NCBI GenBank assembly: GCA_002837195.1
Contig: KZ478065.1
Location: 1 to 64,000, forward strand
Direction of reading: 5' to 3'
Length of the DNA stretch: 64,000 bases
From: Enterobacterales bacterium CwR94
Lineage (GTDB): Bacteria > Pseudomonadota > Gammaproteobacteria > Enterobacterales > Enterobacteriaceae
Shown: piece by piece, positions 34,022 through 44,829 of the stretch
How positions within the stretch are numbered: the first letter of the stretch is position 1
Layout: the number at the start of each line of letters is the position of its first letter
Notes under the pieces: model-generated
Told to the model about the DNA's origin: nothing
Seen by the model: the letters and a program-made list of their open reading frames with translations, nothing else
Databases searched by the model: none
Made by a program: the position numbers and the translations under genes

Positions 34022-35356
34022 TTATTGCTCCTGGGCTAATGGGGTCGTCGACTGATGCTGGCGGCTACGGTTCAAGAGCAACATCAGCACGGCTGACAGC
34101 AGCATGAATCCACCCACCACAAACATCGGCACGGTGTAACTGTTAGTGGCATCGTGCAACGCGCCAGTGATGTAGCCTGCGGAGAATCCGGCAACGTTAC
34201 CCAGGGTGTTGATCAGGGCAATAGCAGCAGCGGCGGATGCACCCGTCAGGAACTGCGTCGGCAGCGTCCAGAAATTCGGTAATGCAGCAAAGATTGAGCT
34301 GGCAGTCACGGCGATCACCATAATGGTGGTAAACGGTGAATCCATGTACAACGCCAGTGGCACACTGATGGCGCCGGTTAAAGCTGGGATGGCGATATGC
34401 CAGGTTTTGCAACCACGGCGCGACGCATCACGTGACCAGAAGAACATCACCACGGCGGCAATCAGGTATGGCACACCGGTGATTAAGCCTTTTTCCATCA
34501 CATTAAAGGTGGTGCCAAACTGCTGCTGGAAGCCACCGATAATGGTCGGCAGGAAGAACGCCAGCGCGTACAGGCCATAGATAAAGCCGAAGTAGATCAG
34601 GCACAGCACCCAAACGCGGCCGTTACCCATCACAGAACGCACACCCTGGTGACCTTTGGTGGTCTTGGCGGCATTTTCTGCTTCCAGCTCATTGGTGAGC
34701 CAGGTTTTCTCTTCAGCGGTCAGCCATTTCGCCTGACGCGGGTTATCCACCAGCCAGAACAAGGCAAGAATACCCACGATAATGGCTGGGATAGACACGC
34801 CCATAAACATCACGCGCCAGCCTTCCAGTCCAAACAGACCGTGCTGCTCAATAAAGGCGGCCGCCAGCGGTGCACCGAATACCACGGTTAACGGCTGTGC
34901 GAGATAGAACAGAGAGAGGATCTTGCTACGGTGGCGAGCCGGTACCCACATGCTCAGGTACAGAATCGCGCCCGGGAAGAAGCCCGCTTCCGCGATACCC
35001 AGTAACAGGCGCAGGGTGTACAACCCTTCCACACTGCTTACCCAGGTAAACAGCAGTGAAACGATACCCCAGCTGATCATGATACGCGCCAGCCACTTAC
35101 GGGCACCGAAGCGATGCAGTGCCATGTTGCTCGGCACTTCCAGCAAGATATAACCGATAAAGAAAATGCCGGAGGCTAAACCAAACTGCACGGCGGTTAA
35201 GCCCAGGTCTTGTGTCATCCCGTTAGGGCCAGCAAAGGAGATCGCCGTACGGTCCAGGAAGTTAATAAAGAACATCAAGGCGACAAAGGGAACCAGGCGC
35301 CAGGAAATCTTACGAATAGCGGATTGTTCAACCGCTGTCTGAGTCTGCTGAGTCAT
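34022..35356 (-). CDS. MFS transporter, anion:cation symporter (ACS) family
   Basis: A 444-residue inner-membrane carrier with about 12 helices. The family signature NFLDRTAISFAGP lies in TM1, and the loop 2-3 motif HRFGARKWLARI is present. ACS members import organic acid anions such as sugar acids with protons; here D-apionate or a related sugar acid is the likely cargo. It is the first gene of the operon running to 29.8 kb, with a strong GGAGG site before the ATG. The gap to the divergent RpiB-like gene (440 bp) would hold the control region. Confidence 0.85.
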   Translation of the reverse strand: MTQQTQTAVEQSAIRKISWRLVPFVALMFFINFLDRTAISFAGPNGMTQDLGLTAVQFGLASGIFFIGYILLEVPSNMALHRFGARKWLARIMISWGIVSLLFTWVSSVEGLYTLRLLLGIAEAGFFPGAILYLSMWVPARHRSKILSLFYLAQPLTVVFGAPLAAAFIEQHGLFGLEGWRVMFMGVSIPAIIVGILALFWLVDNPRQAKWLTAEEKTWLTNELEAENAAKTTKGHQGVRSVMGNGRVWVLCLIYFGFIYGLYALAFFLPTIIGGFQQQFGTTFNVMEKGLITGVPYLIAAVVMFFWSRDASRRGCKTWHIAIPALTGAISVPLALYMDSPFTTIMVIAVTASSIFAALPNFWTLPTQFLTGASAAAAIALINTLGNVAGFSAGYITGALHDATNSYTVPMFVVGGFMLLSAVLMLLLNRSRQHQSTTPLAQEQ

Positions 35357-35509
35357 GACGCACCTCCGGTACGTGCGCGGTTGAAGGAGATAACAGGTGT
35401 TGGCAATGCAGGTGTCCCAGTGGATCTGCAGGTGAACAGAGGGATAGTACTGATTAAACGCATGATCGAGTCCTCTAAGGGGTCTTCTTGTACATTGGTA
35501 TCACTGCGC

Positions 35510-35715
35510 GAACAAATGAACATTACATGCATAAATGCACATCTCACAACTGCAACTGCAAAAATTATGACCAGGATCACAGGTAGAGAATTTTCTCGCT
35601 TTTTCGGATTAACTCAGCGCAACGGCCCGTCATCAGGCGGCTCAAGGTGATTGACATCATAGATAGTCGAAGACCGCGACCAAAAACAAATGAACCACAC
35701 TTGAACATATGAACG
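35510..35715. promoter_or_regulatory. Divergent control region with repeated TGAAC motifs and CRP-like site
   Basis: ACAAATGAAC occurs at 35512-35521 and again at 35686-35695. Further TGAAC copies follow at about 35702 and 35710 (TTGAACATATGAAC). Between them, 35566-35581 reads TATGA-N6-TCACA, one mismatch from the CRP core. The rest of the 35357-35796 gap shows no gene. These are candidate operators for the SorC regulator and CRP; both assignments are inference from layout. Confidence 0.5.
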
Positions 35716-35796
35716 GTTTTATGGCAGGCTACTGATGAACATCTTCTGGCCTGCACAAGAATGCAGGTGCAACCGCGTAACCTGCTGGAGTACACG

Positions 35797-36255
35797 ATGA
35801 AAACAATTGCGATTGGTGCCGATGACGCAGCCATCGAGCTGAAAAACATCATTAAGAAACTGTTAGAAGACAAGCAGTACACCGTGGTGGATTACACCAA
35901 CGATGCACAGAACGATCGCCCGCTGTATCCCGATGTGGCTTTCGCGCTGGCAACCTCTATTCAGCATGGCGAGCACGAGCGCGGTATTCTGCTGTGCGGC
36001 ACCGGTATCGGTGTGGCGATTGTGGCGAATAAAGTGCCCGGCGTTCGCGCTGCACAGTGCCATGACACCTTCTCTGCTGAGCGCGCACGTAAGAGCAACA
36101 ACGCGCAAGTCATGACCATGGGCGCACGTGTCATTGGCCCTGAACTGGCGAAAAACATTGTCAATGTCTGGCTTGAATCCGAATACGAAGGCGGTGGCTC
36201 AGCGCCTAAAGTGGAAAGAATTGACCACTATGAGCAAGTTGGCCTGGGTAAATAA
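35797..36255 (+). CDS. derI: RpiB/LacAB-family isomerase, probable D-erythrulose-4-phosphate isomerase
   Basis: A 152-residue RpiB-fold aldose-ketose isomerase. It keeps the catalytic Cys67 in LLCGTGIG and the segment VRAAQCHDTFSAERARKSN. The N terminus reads AIGADDAA where ribose-5-phosphate isomerases have GCDHAG, which fits DerI-type enzymes that make D-erythrose 4-phosphate. The ATG at 35797 follows GGAG (35787-35790); the longer frame starting at 35761 has no signal. It is divergent from the operon and points toward talA, whose protein uses erythrose 4-phosphate. Confidence 0.78.
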   Translation: MKTIAIGADDAAIELKNIIKKLLEDKQYTVVDYTNDAQNDRPLYPDVAFALATSIQHGEHERGILLCGTGIGVAIVANKVPGVRAAQCHDTFSAERARKSNNAQVMTMGARVIGPELAKNIVNVWLESEYEGGGSAPKVERIDHYEQVGLGK

Positions 36256-36270
36256 TCCCAGATAGCTCAT

Positions 36271-36362
36271 CAGGGGCGAAATGACGCGCAAAGCGCAAGC
36301 AGATCCACGTGACTCTGCTACCCTTTCTGTTGCGGTTGTTTCGTCCCTGGCATGGTTTTTTT
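36271..36362 (+). other. Structured element between the RpiB-like gene and talA
   Basis: An outer stem of 11 pairs (36271-36281 with 36339-36349; one would be G-U in RNA) encloses two small hairpins: GCGC-AAA-GCGC (36286-36296) and AGCAGA/TCTGCT (36298-36303 with 36314-36319). Seven T follow at 36356-36362. This looks like a folded RNA, either the 3' end of the isomerase transcript or a separate small RNA. The remaining gap to talA shows nothing else recognisable apart from a GGAG site before the ATG. Confidence 0.45.
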
Positions 36363-36549
36363 GACCGTTAAACACACAGTATCAGCACCTGCTTCTGCGA
36401 CATGGCTTATCCGTCCCACGCCAGGTCTTAACCGGACAGGCTCCTCGCAACACTCTGACAGAATGACATTTTTCCCAAGCAGCCTGATGCACTGTGTTGC
36501 CCTGTAATCACATTCGCAATTTGATGAATTGCTCATCAAGGAGTAAGAG

Positions 36550-37500
36550 ATGAACCAGCTTGATGCGTTAAAACAGTACACCACCGTGGTTGCCGACAGT
36601 GGCGATATTGAATCGATTCGCAACTATCACCCGGAGGATGCCACCACTAACCCATCGCTGATCCTCAAGGCTGCGGGCCTCGATTCGTATAAGCATCTGA
36701 TTGATGATGCTATCGAGTACGCCAAAAAACAGGGGGGGAGCAAAGCCACCCAAATCATTAATGCCAGTGACAAAGTGGCCATTAACCTCGGTATGGAAAT
36801 CCTGAAAAGCGTGCCTGGCCGCGTTTCTACCGAAGTGGATGCACGCCTGTCGTTTGATCGCGGGATGTGTGTCACCAAGGCGGAAAAACTGGTGCGCATG
36901 TATGAGGACAGCGGTATCGATCGCTCGCGCATTTTGATCAAGCTGGCCTCCACCTGGGAAGGCATTCGCGCCGCAGAAGAGCTGGAGAAAAATGGCATCA
37001 ACTGTAACCTGACGCTGCTGTTCTCTTTCGCTCAGGCCCGCGCCTGTGCAGAAGCCGGTGTGTTTCTGATTTCACCCTTTGTTGGTCGTATTTATGACTA
37101 CTACAACAGCCGTAAGCCGCTGGACCCGTACAACGTGGATGAAGATCCTGGCGTGGTTTCGGTGCGCAATATCTACGAATACTACAAATCTCATCGCTAT
37201 AACACGGTGATTATGGGAGCCAGCTTCCGTAAAACCGAGCAGGTATTGGCTCTGGCGGGCAGCGATCGCCTGACCATTTCGCCGGATCTCCTGAAACAAC
37301 TGCAAGCCAGTGATGCACCGGTTGAGCGCAAACTGACGCCGTCCAAAGAGGTGGCAAACCGCCCTGCACCACTGACCGAAGCGCAATTCCGCTGGGAGCA
37401 TAATCAGGATCCGATGGCGGTTGAAAAACTGGCTGAAGGCATTCGTCAGTTCGCCGTTGATCAACAAAAACTGGAAGACGTGCTGGCCGCACGTTTGTAG
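36550..37500 (+). CDS. talA: Transaldolase A
   Basis: A 316-residue transaldolase, identical in length to E. coli TalA. It transfers a dihydroxyacetone unit between sedoheptulose 7-phosphate and glyceraldehyde 3-phosphate, giving erythrose 4-phosphate and fructose 6-phosphate. Lys131 ([10 protein letters not shown]) is the Schiff-base lysine; [11 protein letters not shown] and the C-terminal [11 protein letters not shown] are conserved. It lies upstream of tktB as in E. coli, but 645 bp of repeats now separate them. Confidence 0.96.
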   Translation: MNQLDALKQYTTVVADSGDIESIRNYHPEDATTNPSLILKAAGLDSYKHLIDDAIEYAKKQGGSKATQIINASDKVAINLGMEILKSVPGRVSTEVDARLSFDRGMCVTKAEKLVRMYEDSGIDRSRILIKLASTWEGIRAAEELEKNGINCNLTLLFSFAQARACAEAGVFLISPFVGRIYDYYNSRKPLDPYNVDEDPGVVSVRNIYEYYKSHRYNTVIMGASFRKTEQVLALAGSDRLTISPDLLKQLQASDAPVERKLTPSKEVANRPAPLTEAQFRWEHNQDPMAVEKLAEGIRQFAVDQQKLEDVLAARL

Positions 37501-37509
37501 TCACTGGCA

Positions 37510-38117
37510 TCGTTTTGCTCCTCACCGGTTCACGGGAATGGGCACAGTTTTGCTCCTCCTCTGTTTACGGGAATGAGCACCATTTTGCTCCTCCCCTGTT
37601 TACGGGGGAGGCTGGGAGGGGGACAGGCAATACCGATCCTGAGCCGTCTGTCCCTCCCCCTAACCCCCTCCCGTCGACGGGAGGGGGGACATTTTGGCTC
37701 CTCCCCTGTTCACGGGGATGGACACAATTTTGCTCCTCCCCTGTTTACGGGGGAGGCTGGGAGGGGGACAGACAACGCCAATTCTGAGCCGTCTGCCCCT
37801 CCCCCTAACCCCCTCCCGTCGACGGGAGGGGGGACATTTTGGCTCCTCACCGGTTAACGGGGATGGGCTCGGTTTTGCTCCTCCTCTGTTTACGGGAATG
37901 AGCACCATTCTGCTCCTCCCCTGTTTACGGGGGAGGCTGGGAGGGGGACAGACAACGCCGATCCTGAGCCGTCTGCCCCTCCCCCTAACCCCCTCCCGTA
38001 AACGGGAGGGGGGACATTTTGGCTCCTCACCGGTTCACGGGAATGGGCTCGGTTTTGCTCCTCCCCTGTTTACGGGGATGGGCATCATTTTGCTCCTCTA
38101 CCGCTGGCGGGAGAGGA
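37510..38117. repeat. GC-rich palindromic repeat block between talA and tktB
   Basis: Three long units carry the core GAGCCGTCTG at 37641, 37786 and 37966 (spacings 145 and 180). Each includes an arm of C-runs and G-runs; at 37664-37687 this is a perfect 24-base palindrome centred on GTCGAC. Shorter hairpin units with CTGTTTACGGG lie between the long units and at both ends. It has no gene; open frames here are by-products. The block would insert many hairpins into a talA-tktB message. Confidence 0.92.
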
Positions 38118-38145
38118 AAAATATTTATCGCGACAGGAGAACCCC

Positions 38146-40146
38146 ATGTCATCACGTAGAGAACTGGCTAATGCCATCCGAGCCCTGAGTATGGATGCCG
38201 TACAGAAGGCAAATTCCGGGCATCCCGGAGCCCCCATGGGCATGGCCGATATCGCCGAAGTCTTGTGGCGCGACGTGTTAAAACATAACCCGGCGAATCC
38301 GGCCTGGGCCGATCGCGACCGTTTTATCCTCTCCAACGGCCACGGCTCTATGCTGCTGTACAGCTTGCTGCATCTGACCGGCTATGATTTGCCGATGGAA
38401 GAGCTGAAAAACTTCCGCCAACTGCACTCCAAAACGCCAGGACACCCGGAGATCGGCTATACGCCCGGTGTTGAAACCACCACCGGCCCACTGGGGCAAG
38501 GTCTGGCTAACGCCGTGGGTTTAGCGATTGCTGAGCGCACGCTGGGTGAGCAATTTAACCGCGAGGGCCACGCGATTATCGACCATCACACCTATGTATT
38601 TATGGGTGATGGTTGCCTGATGGAAGGTATCTCGCACGAGGTATGTTCGCTGGCAGGCACGCTGAAGCTGGGCAAACTGATCGGCTTTTATGACCACAAC
38701 GGCATCTCGATTGATGGCGAAGTGGAAGGCTGGTTTACCGATGATACCGCCCAGCGTTTTGAGGCTTACCACTGGCATGTGATCCGTGATGTGGATGGGC
38801 ATGACTCAGAGGCCATCAGCAAGGCCATTAAAGAAGCGCAAAGCGTTACCGACAAACCGTCACTGATTATTTGCCGCACCATCATTGGATTCGGTTCACC
38901 GAATAAGCAAGGCAAAGAAGAATCACACGGCTCGGCATTAGGTGCAGAAGAAGTCGAGCTGACGCGTAAAGCCTTAGGCTGGAAGTACCCACCGTTTGAA
39001 ATTCCACAGGAAATTTATGCCCAGTGGGATGCGAAAGAAGCCGGTACACAACGTGAAAGCCACTGGAATGATCAGTTTGCCGCATACGAAAAAGCCCATC
39101 CGGCGTTAGCCAAAGAACTGAGCCGTCGTATGCACGGCGAAATGCCCGAAAATTGGGAAAACAACGCGCAGGCATTTATCCGCCAGTTGCAAGACAACCC
39201 ACAGAAAATCGCCAGCCGTAAAGCCTCGCAAAATGCACTTGAAGCCTATGGCAAAGTGCTGCCCGAGTTTTTAGGCGGTTCTGCTGATTTGGCCCCAAGT
39301 AACCTGACGATCTGGTCGGGCTCGAAGCCTATCAATGAAGATCCTGCCGGTAACTATATCCATTATGGCGTGCGTGAATTTGGTATGACCGCCATCGCTA
39401 ACGGTATTGCGCATCACGGGGGCTTTGTGCCTTATACCGCGACCTTCCTGATGTTCGTGGAATATGCCCGCAATGCGGTGCGCATGGCCGCACTGATGAA
39501 AGCACGCCAGGTTCTGGTGTATACCCATGATTCGATTGGGTTGGGTGAAGATGGCCCAACGCACCAGCCGGTTGAACAACTTGCCAGCCTGCGCTTAACG
39601 CCCAATATGAGCGTCTGGCGTCCGTGTGACCAAGTGGAAACGGCAATCGCCTGGAAACACGCCATTGAGCGCCACCATGGGCCCACTGCGCTTATTCTTT
39701 CGCGTCAGAACCTGATGCAGCCTGAGCGCAGCGATAAGCAGTTGCAGGATATTCACAAAGGCGCCTATGTGTTGAAAGACAGCGCGGGCACGCCGGAGCT
39801 GATTTTGATTGCCACGGGTTCTGAAGTGGAAATTACCCTGAAAGCCGCCGAGAAACTCACTGCCAATGGACACCACATTCGCGTGGTGTCGATGCCGTCA
39901 ACCGATCTGTTTGATAAGCAGGACGTGGCTTACCGTGAATCCGTACTGCCATCAACGGTGACACGTCGCGTCGCCGTCGAAGCCGGTATCGCCGATTATT
40001 GGTACAAATATGTTGGCCTGAACGGCAGCATTGTGGGAATGACCACGTTTGGGGAGTCTGCCCCTGCCGATAAGCTGTTTAATGAGTTTGGTTTTACCGT
40101 GGAAAATGTGGTTTCACATGCTGAGAAGCTGTTGAAACCCCACTAA
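38146..40146 (+). CDS. tktB: Transketolase B
   Basis: A 666-residue thiamine-diphosphate transketolase. The TPP motif [12 protein letters not shown] ... DHNGISIDG, the N-terminal His in [10 protein letters not shown], and the pyrimidine-domain segment [15 protein letters not shown] with [15 protein letters not shown] are all present. It moves a two-carbon unit between ketose and aldose phosphates, including to erythrose 4-phosphate. The ATG follows AGGAGAA. It would receive the erythrose 4-phosphate from the preceding catabolic cluster together with TalA. Confidence 0.96.
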   Translation: MSSRRELANAIRALSMDAVQKANSGHPGAPMGMADIAEVLWRDVLKHNPANPAWADRDRFILSNGHGSMLLYSLLHLTGYDLPMEELKNFRQLHSKTPGHPEIGYTPGVETTTGPLGQGLANAVGLAIAERTLGEQFNREGHAIIDHHTYVFMGDGCLMEGISHEVCSLAGTLKLGKLIGFYDHNGISIDGEVEGWFTDDTAQRFEAYHWHVIRDVDGHDSEAISKAIKEAQSVTDKPSLIICRTIIGFGSPNKQGKEESHGSALGAEEVELTRKALGWKYPPFEIPQEIYAQWDAKEAGTQRESHWNDQFAAYEKAHPALAKELSRRMHGEMPENWENNAQAFIRQLQDNPQKIASRKASQNALEAYGKVLPEFLGGSADLAPSNLTIWSGSKPINEDPAGNYIHYGVREFGMTAIANGIAHHGGFVPYTATFLMFVEYARNAVRMAALMKARQVLVYTHDSIGLGEDGPTHQPVEQLASLRLTPNMSVWRPCDQVETAIAWKHAIERHHGPTALILSRQNLMQPERSDKQLQDIHKGAYVLKDSAGTPELILIATGSEVEITLKAAEKLTANGHHIRVVSMPSTDLFDKQDVAYRESVLPSTVTRRVAVEAGIADYWYKYVGLNGSIVGMTTFGESAPADKLFNEFGFTVENVVSHAEKLLKPH

Positions 40147-40154
40147 GAAGCCAT

Positions 40155-40189
40155 AAAAAACAGGGGGCCTGACAAGGCCCCCTTTTTTA
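40155..40189. terminator. tktB terminator
   Basis: GGGGGCCT (40163-40170) and AGGCCCCC (40175-40182) around GACA, preceded by AAAAAA and followed by TTTTTT. It is between convergent genes and can serve both strands. Confidence 0.95.
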
Positions 40190-40198
40190 TACGCGGCG

Positions 40199-41488
40199 TT
40201 ATGCGCGACTGGCAGAACGGTTGCTGATCGCTGAATAGAGCGCTTCCAGCAGTACGTAGGCCGCGCAGGCCACCACAAAGGAGTTCAGCGTGGCGATACC
40301 CCAGGTAAAGGTAAAGCCCACATAACCGCCTAACAGCGTCGCCAGGATCGCCGGCCAGCCGGACAGTTGTGTGTGCGCCGGCATTTCACCACTCTGGCGT
40401 GAGCGCTCAAGCTCCACACTGTATTTCTTCAGCACAAAATACTCGGTCAGCATCACACCCAGCGCCGGTGGGACAATCACACCCAACAGGTTCAGGAAAT
40501 CCACAAAGTGATCGAGAATGCCCAACACAGACAACGTGGTGCCCAAAATACCCAGACACAGCGTAATCGTGGTGTACTTCAGCTTCTTCCCGGTGGTGCT
40601 CTCAATGGCGTTAATAATACCCAGCGCAGAAGAGTAAAGGTTGAGGTCGTTAACCCTTAACGTTGAGAAAATCACCGCAAACAGACCCAGCGTGCCCGAA
40701 GCAATGGTGATTATCGACATGATATCGCCGGTGTTCAGTTTGCGGGCAATGAAAATGGCCAGCCCATTGATGATGAACTCACCAAGAATAATGGTGGCCA
40801 ACGTAACACCAAACACGTGTTTGCCATTTTTGGAGTAGCGCGTGAGATCGGGCGTCATCAGGCTGGCCAGAATCGCGCCGCCCACCACCAGCGTGATCCC
40901 CGCATTGATGTTCATCATCTCCTTTCCAACCGTCGGTGCCAGCGGAATGGCGTGATCGGTCGCCAGCGTTTGCCAGGCAATCCAGGCAATCAGTGCGATA
41001 AAGATGGGCACGGCAATGCGGGCTGTGATGCGCAACGCCGTAAAGCCATAGGCCACCAGCACGGTCAGGAACAAACCGGAAATCGTTGCCGCTGTCTGGA
41101 AGGTCAACGTATTAGGAAAGGCTGCGCTCAATGAGTGCGCAAAAATGGCGTTCTGAATGCCAAACCAGCCCAACAAACTGACGGCCACCACTACGCCAAT
41201 AAAGGCAGCCCCGATGCGACCAAACCCACACCAGCGTGCCAGCATACTGCCTGACAAGCCCTCTTTCATGCCGATATAGCCAAACCCAAAGGTTATTAAG
41301 CCAAAAATCAGGCTGCCCGCCAGGATAGCGCTCAATGCGTCCATCAGGGTCATACTGTCGCCCAACACCGCACCGAGCATAAATTGATCCAGTGCTGTCA
41401 GCATTCCCATATGCACAATCGCGACGCTGAGAAACGACACACGGCTGCTGGCCGGGACGCGGCTTAGCGGGTAATCATTGATTTTCAT
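40199..41488 (-). CDS. NCS1-family permease, cytosine permease-like
   Basis: A 429-residue transporter with about 12 helices, related to CodB and other nucleobase:cation symporters (GSLIFGLITFGFGYIGMKEGLSGSMLARWCGFGRIG near TM2-3; SLMTPDLTRYSKNG; STLRVNDLNLYSSALGI). The substrate is likely a nucleobase, hydantoin, thiamine precursor or similar small heterocycle. No deaminase or salvage gene is adjacent, so this stays open. The ATG giving MKINDYPL is preferred to the GTG four codons upstream. The PAS-LuxR gene upstream, 17 bp away on the same strand, may control it. Confidence 0.8.
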   Translation of the reverse strand: MKINDYPLSRVPASSRVSFLSVAIVHMGMLTALDQFMLGAVLGDSMTLMDALSAILAGSLIFGLITFGFGYIGMKEGLSGSMLARWCGFGRIGAAFIGVVVAVSLLGWFGIQNAIFAHSLSAAFPNTLTFQTAATISGLFLTVLVAYGFTALRITARIAVPIFIALIAWIAWQTLATDHAIPLAPTVGKEMMNINAGITLVVGGAILASLMTPDLTRYSKNGKHVFGVTLATIILGEFIINGLAIFIARKLNTGDIMSIITIASGTLGLFAVIFSTLRVNDLNLYSSALGIINAIESTTGKKLKYTTITLCLGILGTTLSVLGILDHFVDFLNLLGVIVPPALGVMLTEYFVLKKYSVELERSRQSGEMPAHTQLSGWPAILATLLGGYVGFTFTWGIATLNSFVVACAAYVLLEALYSAISNRSASRA

Positions 41489-41505
41489 TATTACGAACAC
41501 CCCTG

Positions 41506-42192
41506 TCAGATAAACGTGATCCCTTTATTGATAAGGCGACCAGGAATATAATTTTCCAGATTATGCTTCACGCAATACTCTTCGAATTGCTGCAATGAAT
41601 GCACATCGGCTTTTTGATAGATAGAATGGATTCTGTTTTCGATCGTTCTGACGCTAACATCATAAATATTGGCAATCTCTTTCGCGCTCATGCGCTGTAA
41701 CATGAGAAAAACAATATCGAGTTCCGCTTTGGTAAAGGTTTTAGTCGCCACCTCCGTGGTTAACACCGTTGGCGTTTTTTGATTGATAAAGTTAAGCGGC
41801 GTACGGTTATCAAAGGGTTTTGCATTCCAGATAACGCCAATGCACTCCCCTTTGTTATTGAAAATAGGCAGTTTTTCGCTGATATAAGGCGATAATTCTT
41901 TGCGGCCGAACCAGTAGTGCGTTTCAATGACCGTGACCCGTTCTTTGGTTTCTTCCGTCCGTTTGTCGTGCTCGATTAACTCATCGGCACATTCAGCCCA
42001 AACTGCAGGAAAATCTTCATCGCGAACGCCTTCGATTTTAAAAGTCAGCGGCGTGTTGGTGTACGCAAACGCCGCCTTGTTCATATAGACGTGCCGGGAG
42101 TGGAGATCTTTAATCCCCCACGGATCGCTCAAGTTATCCATCATGGAAATAAAAGCGTGCAGATATTCATGATCGTCCTTGTCCCGACTCAT
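41506..42192 (-). CDS. PAS-LuxR transcriptional regulator
   Basis: A 228-residue regulator: an N-terminal PAS-like sensory domain (about 15-140; DPWGIKDLHSRHVYMNKAAF ... NNKGECIGVIWNAKPF) and a C-terminal LuxR HTH (LMLQRMSAKEIANIYDVSVRTIENRIHSIYQKADV). It lacks a receiver domain and membrane segments, so it probably senses a small cytoplasmic ligand. It lies between the permease and an acetyltransferase on the same strand, spaced 17 bases from each, suggesting one operon. Ligand and targets are unknown. Confidence 0.82.
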   Translation of the reverse strand: MSRDKDDHEYLHAFISMMDNLSDPWGIKDLHSRHVYMNKAAFAYTNTPLTFKIEGVRDEDFPAVWAECADELIEHDKRTEETKERVTVIETHYWFGRKELSPYISEKLPIFNNKGECIGVIWNAKPFDNRTPLNFINQKTPTVLTTEVATKTFTKAELDIVFLMLQRMSAKEIANIYDVSVRTIENRIHSIYQKADVHSLQQFEEYCVKHNLENYIPGRLINKGITFI

Positions 42193-42209
42193 AGGCTTAT
42201 CCTGACTAA

Positions 42210-42620
42210 TTAAAAGGATTTTTTCAGGTAATAACGGGTATATTTATCAAGATACCCGTCCATGCTGCCGTAGACCGCATAACCCAACTTTTCATAAAAG
42301 CCGCGCGCCTGGAAATTAAAGGTGTCGACATAGGCCATTGAGCATCCGCGCTCGCGCGCCACCTCTTCGGCTTTCAACATCATCTCACGCCCTTTTCCCG
42401 TGCCACGCGCCTGCTCACCAATCCACAGATACTGCACTTCCAGACCTTTCCACCACGTTCGCGCGACCAATCCACCTAAAATGTGATTGTCGTCATCACG
42501 TATAGTGAGAAAGAGTGGTGTAATGTCCACTGCATCGAACTGGCTATTGTGTTTCCATAATCCCTGAACAACAAACTCAACATCCGCCTCGACAGGCGTA
42601 TCAGTTACAACGATTTTCAT
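42210..42620 (-). CDS. GNAT-family N-acetyltransferase
   Basis: A 136-residue GNAT protein with the acetyl-CoA loop in LWIGEQARGTGKGREMMLKAEE and the C-terminal FNFQARGFYEKLGYAVYG. It resembles small-molecule or antibiotic-like acetyltransferases of the YhbS/histone acetyltransferase-like type; the acceptor is unknown. It is the first gene of the three-gene minus-strand group with the PAS-LuxR regulator and permease. Confidence 0.82.
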   Translation of the reverse strand: MKIVVTDTPVEADVEFVVQGLWKHNSQFDAVDITPLFLTIRDDDNHILGGLVARTWWKGLEVQYLWIGEQARGTGKGREMMLKAEEVARERGCSMAYVDTFNFQARGFYEKLGYAVYGSMDGYLDKYTRYYLKKSF

Positions 42621-42817
42621 TAGTTATCCTTTCTTATTTTTTCATCAGGCAAAAACTACTTATCACAACAACCGTTGGCAAACAAGGGTGTTTAATACTG
42701 TTTCTGCATCTGATGAATCAGGGTACCTTATAAACATACAAAATAAATTACACATTTTTAGTTTTCTGTTAGTACTTTGATCTACACCAACACCAGGGAA
42801 ACCTCTTCCCAAACATA

Positions 42818-42842
42818 AAAACGGCGCTTGCGCCGTTTTTTT
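42818..42842. terminator. Bidirectional terminator-like hairpin upstream of nrdD
   Basis: ACGGCG and CGCCGT form a stem around CTTG (42821-42836), flanked by AAAA and TTTTTTT. The surrounding gap (42621-42967) has no supported gene; it holds this hairpin and the nrdD promoter region. It may insulate nrdD. Confidence 0.75.
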
Positions 42843-42902
42843 ATTCTCCCCTCTCCGTTCCTTGTTTTGCATCAACAAATCCGCGGTTATTTTCCACCAA
42901 TC

Positions 42903-42948
42903 ACCACATATAGGGTCTATTATCGTGATTCACACCCATATGTAGTAA
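42903..42948 (+). promoter_or_regulatory. Pair of NrdR-box-like sequences before nrdD
   Basis: ACCACATATAGGGTCT (42903-42918) and CACCCATATGTAGTAA (42933-42948) each match the 16-base NrdR consensus in about 9-10 positions, centred on ATAT-like cores. Their centres are 30 bases apart, close to the roughly three-turn spacing of known NrdR box pairs. They lie 20-65 bases before the GTG start. NrdR represses ribonucleotide reductase operons when dATP is high. Confidence 0.5.
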
Positions 42949-42967
42949 TTTTGGTAAGGAAAAGCCG

Positions 42968-44818
<1,851 letters not shown>

Positions 44819-44829
44819 TCGGTGCGATT

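Noticed and set aside
35353-35882. Small minus-strand frames between the carrier and the RpiB-like gene
   Set aside because: No ribosome site or family resemblance; they cover the control region with its repeated motifs.
35797-36255. Ordinary ribose-5-phosphate isomerase B
   Set aside because: The N-terminal GCDHAG motif is replaced and the gene faces an erythrulose-type cluster, so the DerI reading fits better, though not proven.
37510-38117. CRISPR or insertion sequence
   Set aside because: Unit spacing is irregular (145 and 180 bp), there are no distinct spacers, no transposase and no target duplications that I can see.
37510-38188. Open frames on both strands through the talA-tktB repeats
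   Set aside because: They exist because the repeats lack stop codons; the peptides repeat the same low-complexity Pro/Gly/Arg strings and have no ribosome site.
42663-42878. A 71-residue minus-strand frame before nrdD
   Set aside because: It reads through the terminator-like hairpin, with no family features and no good start signal.
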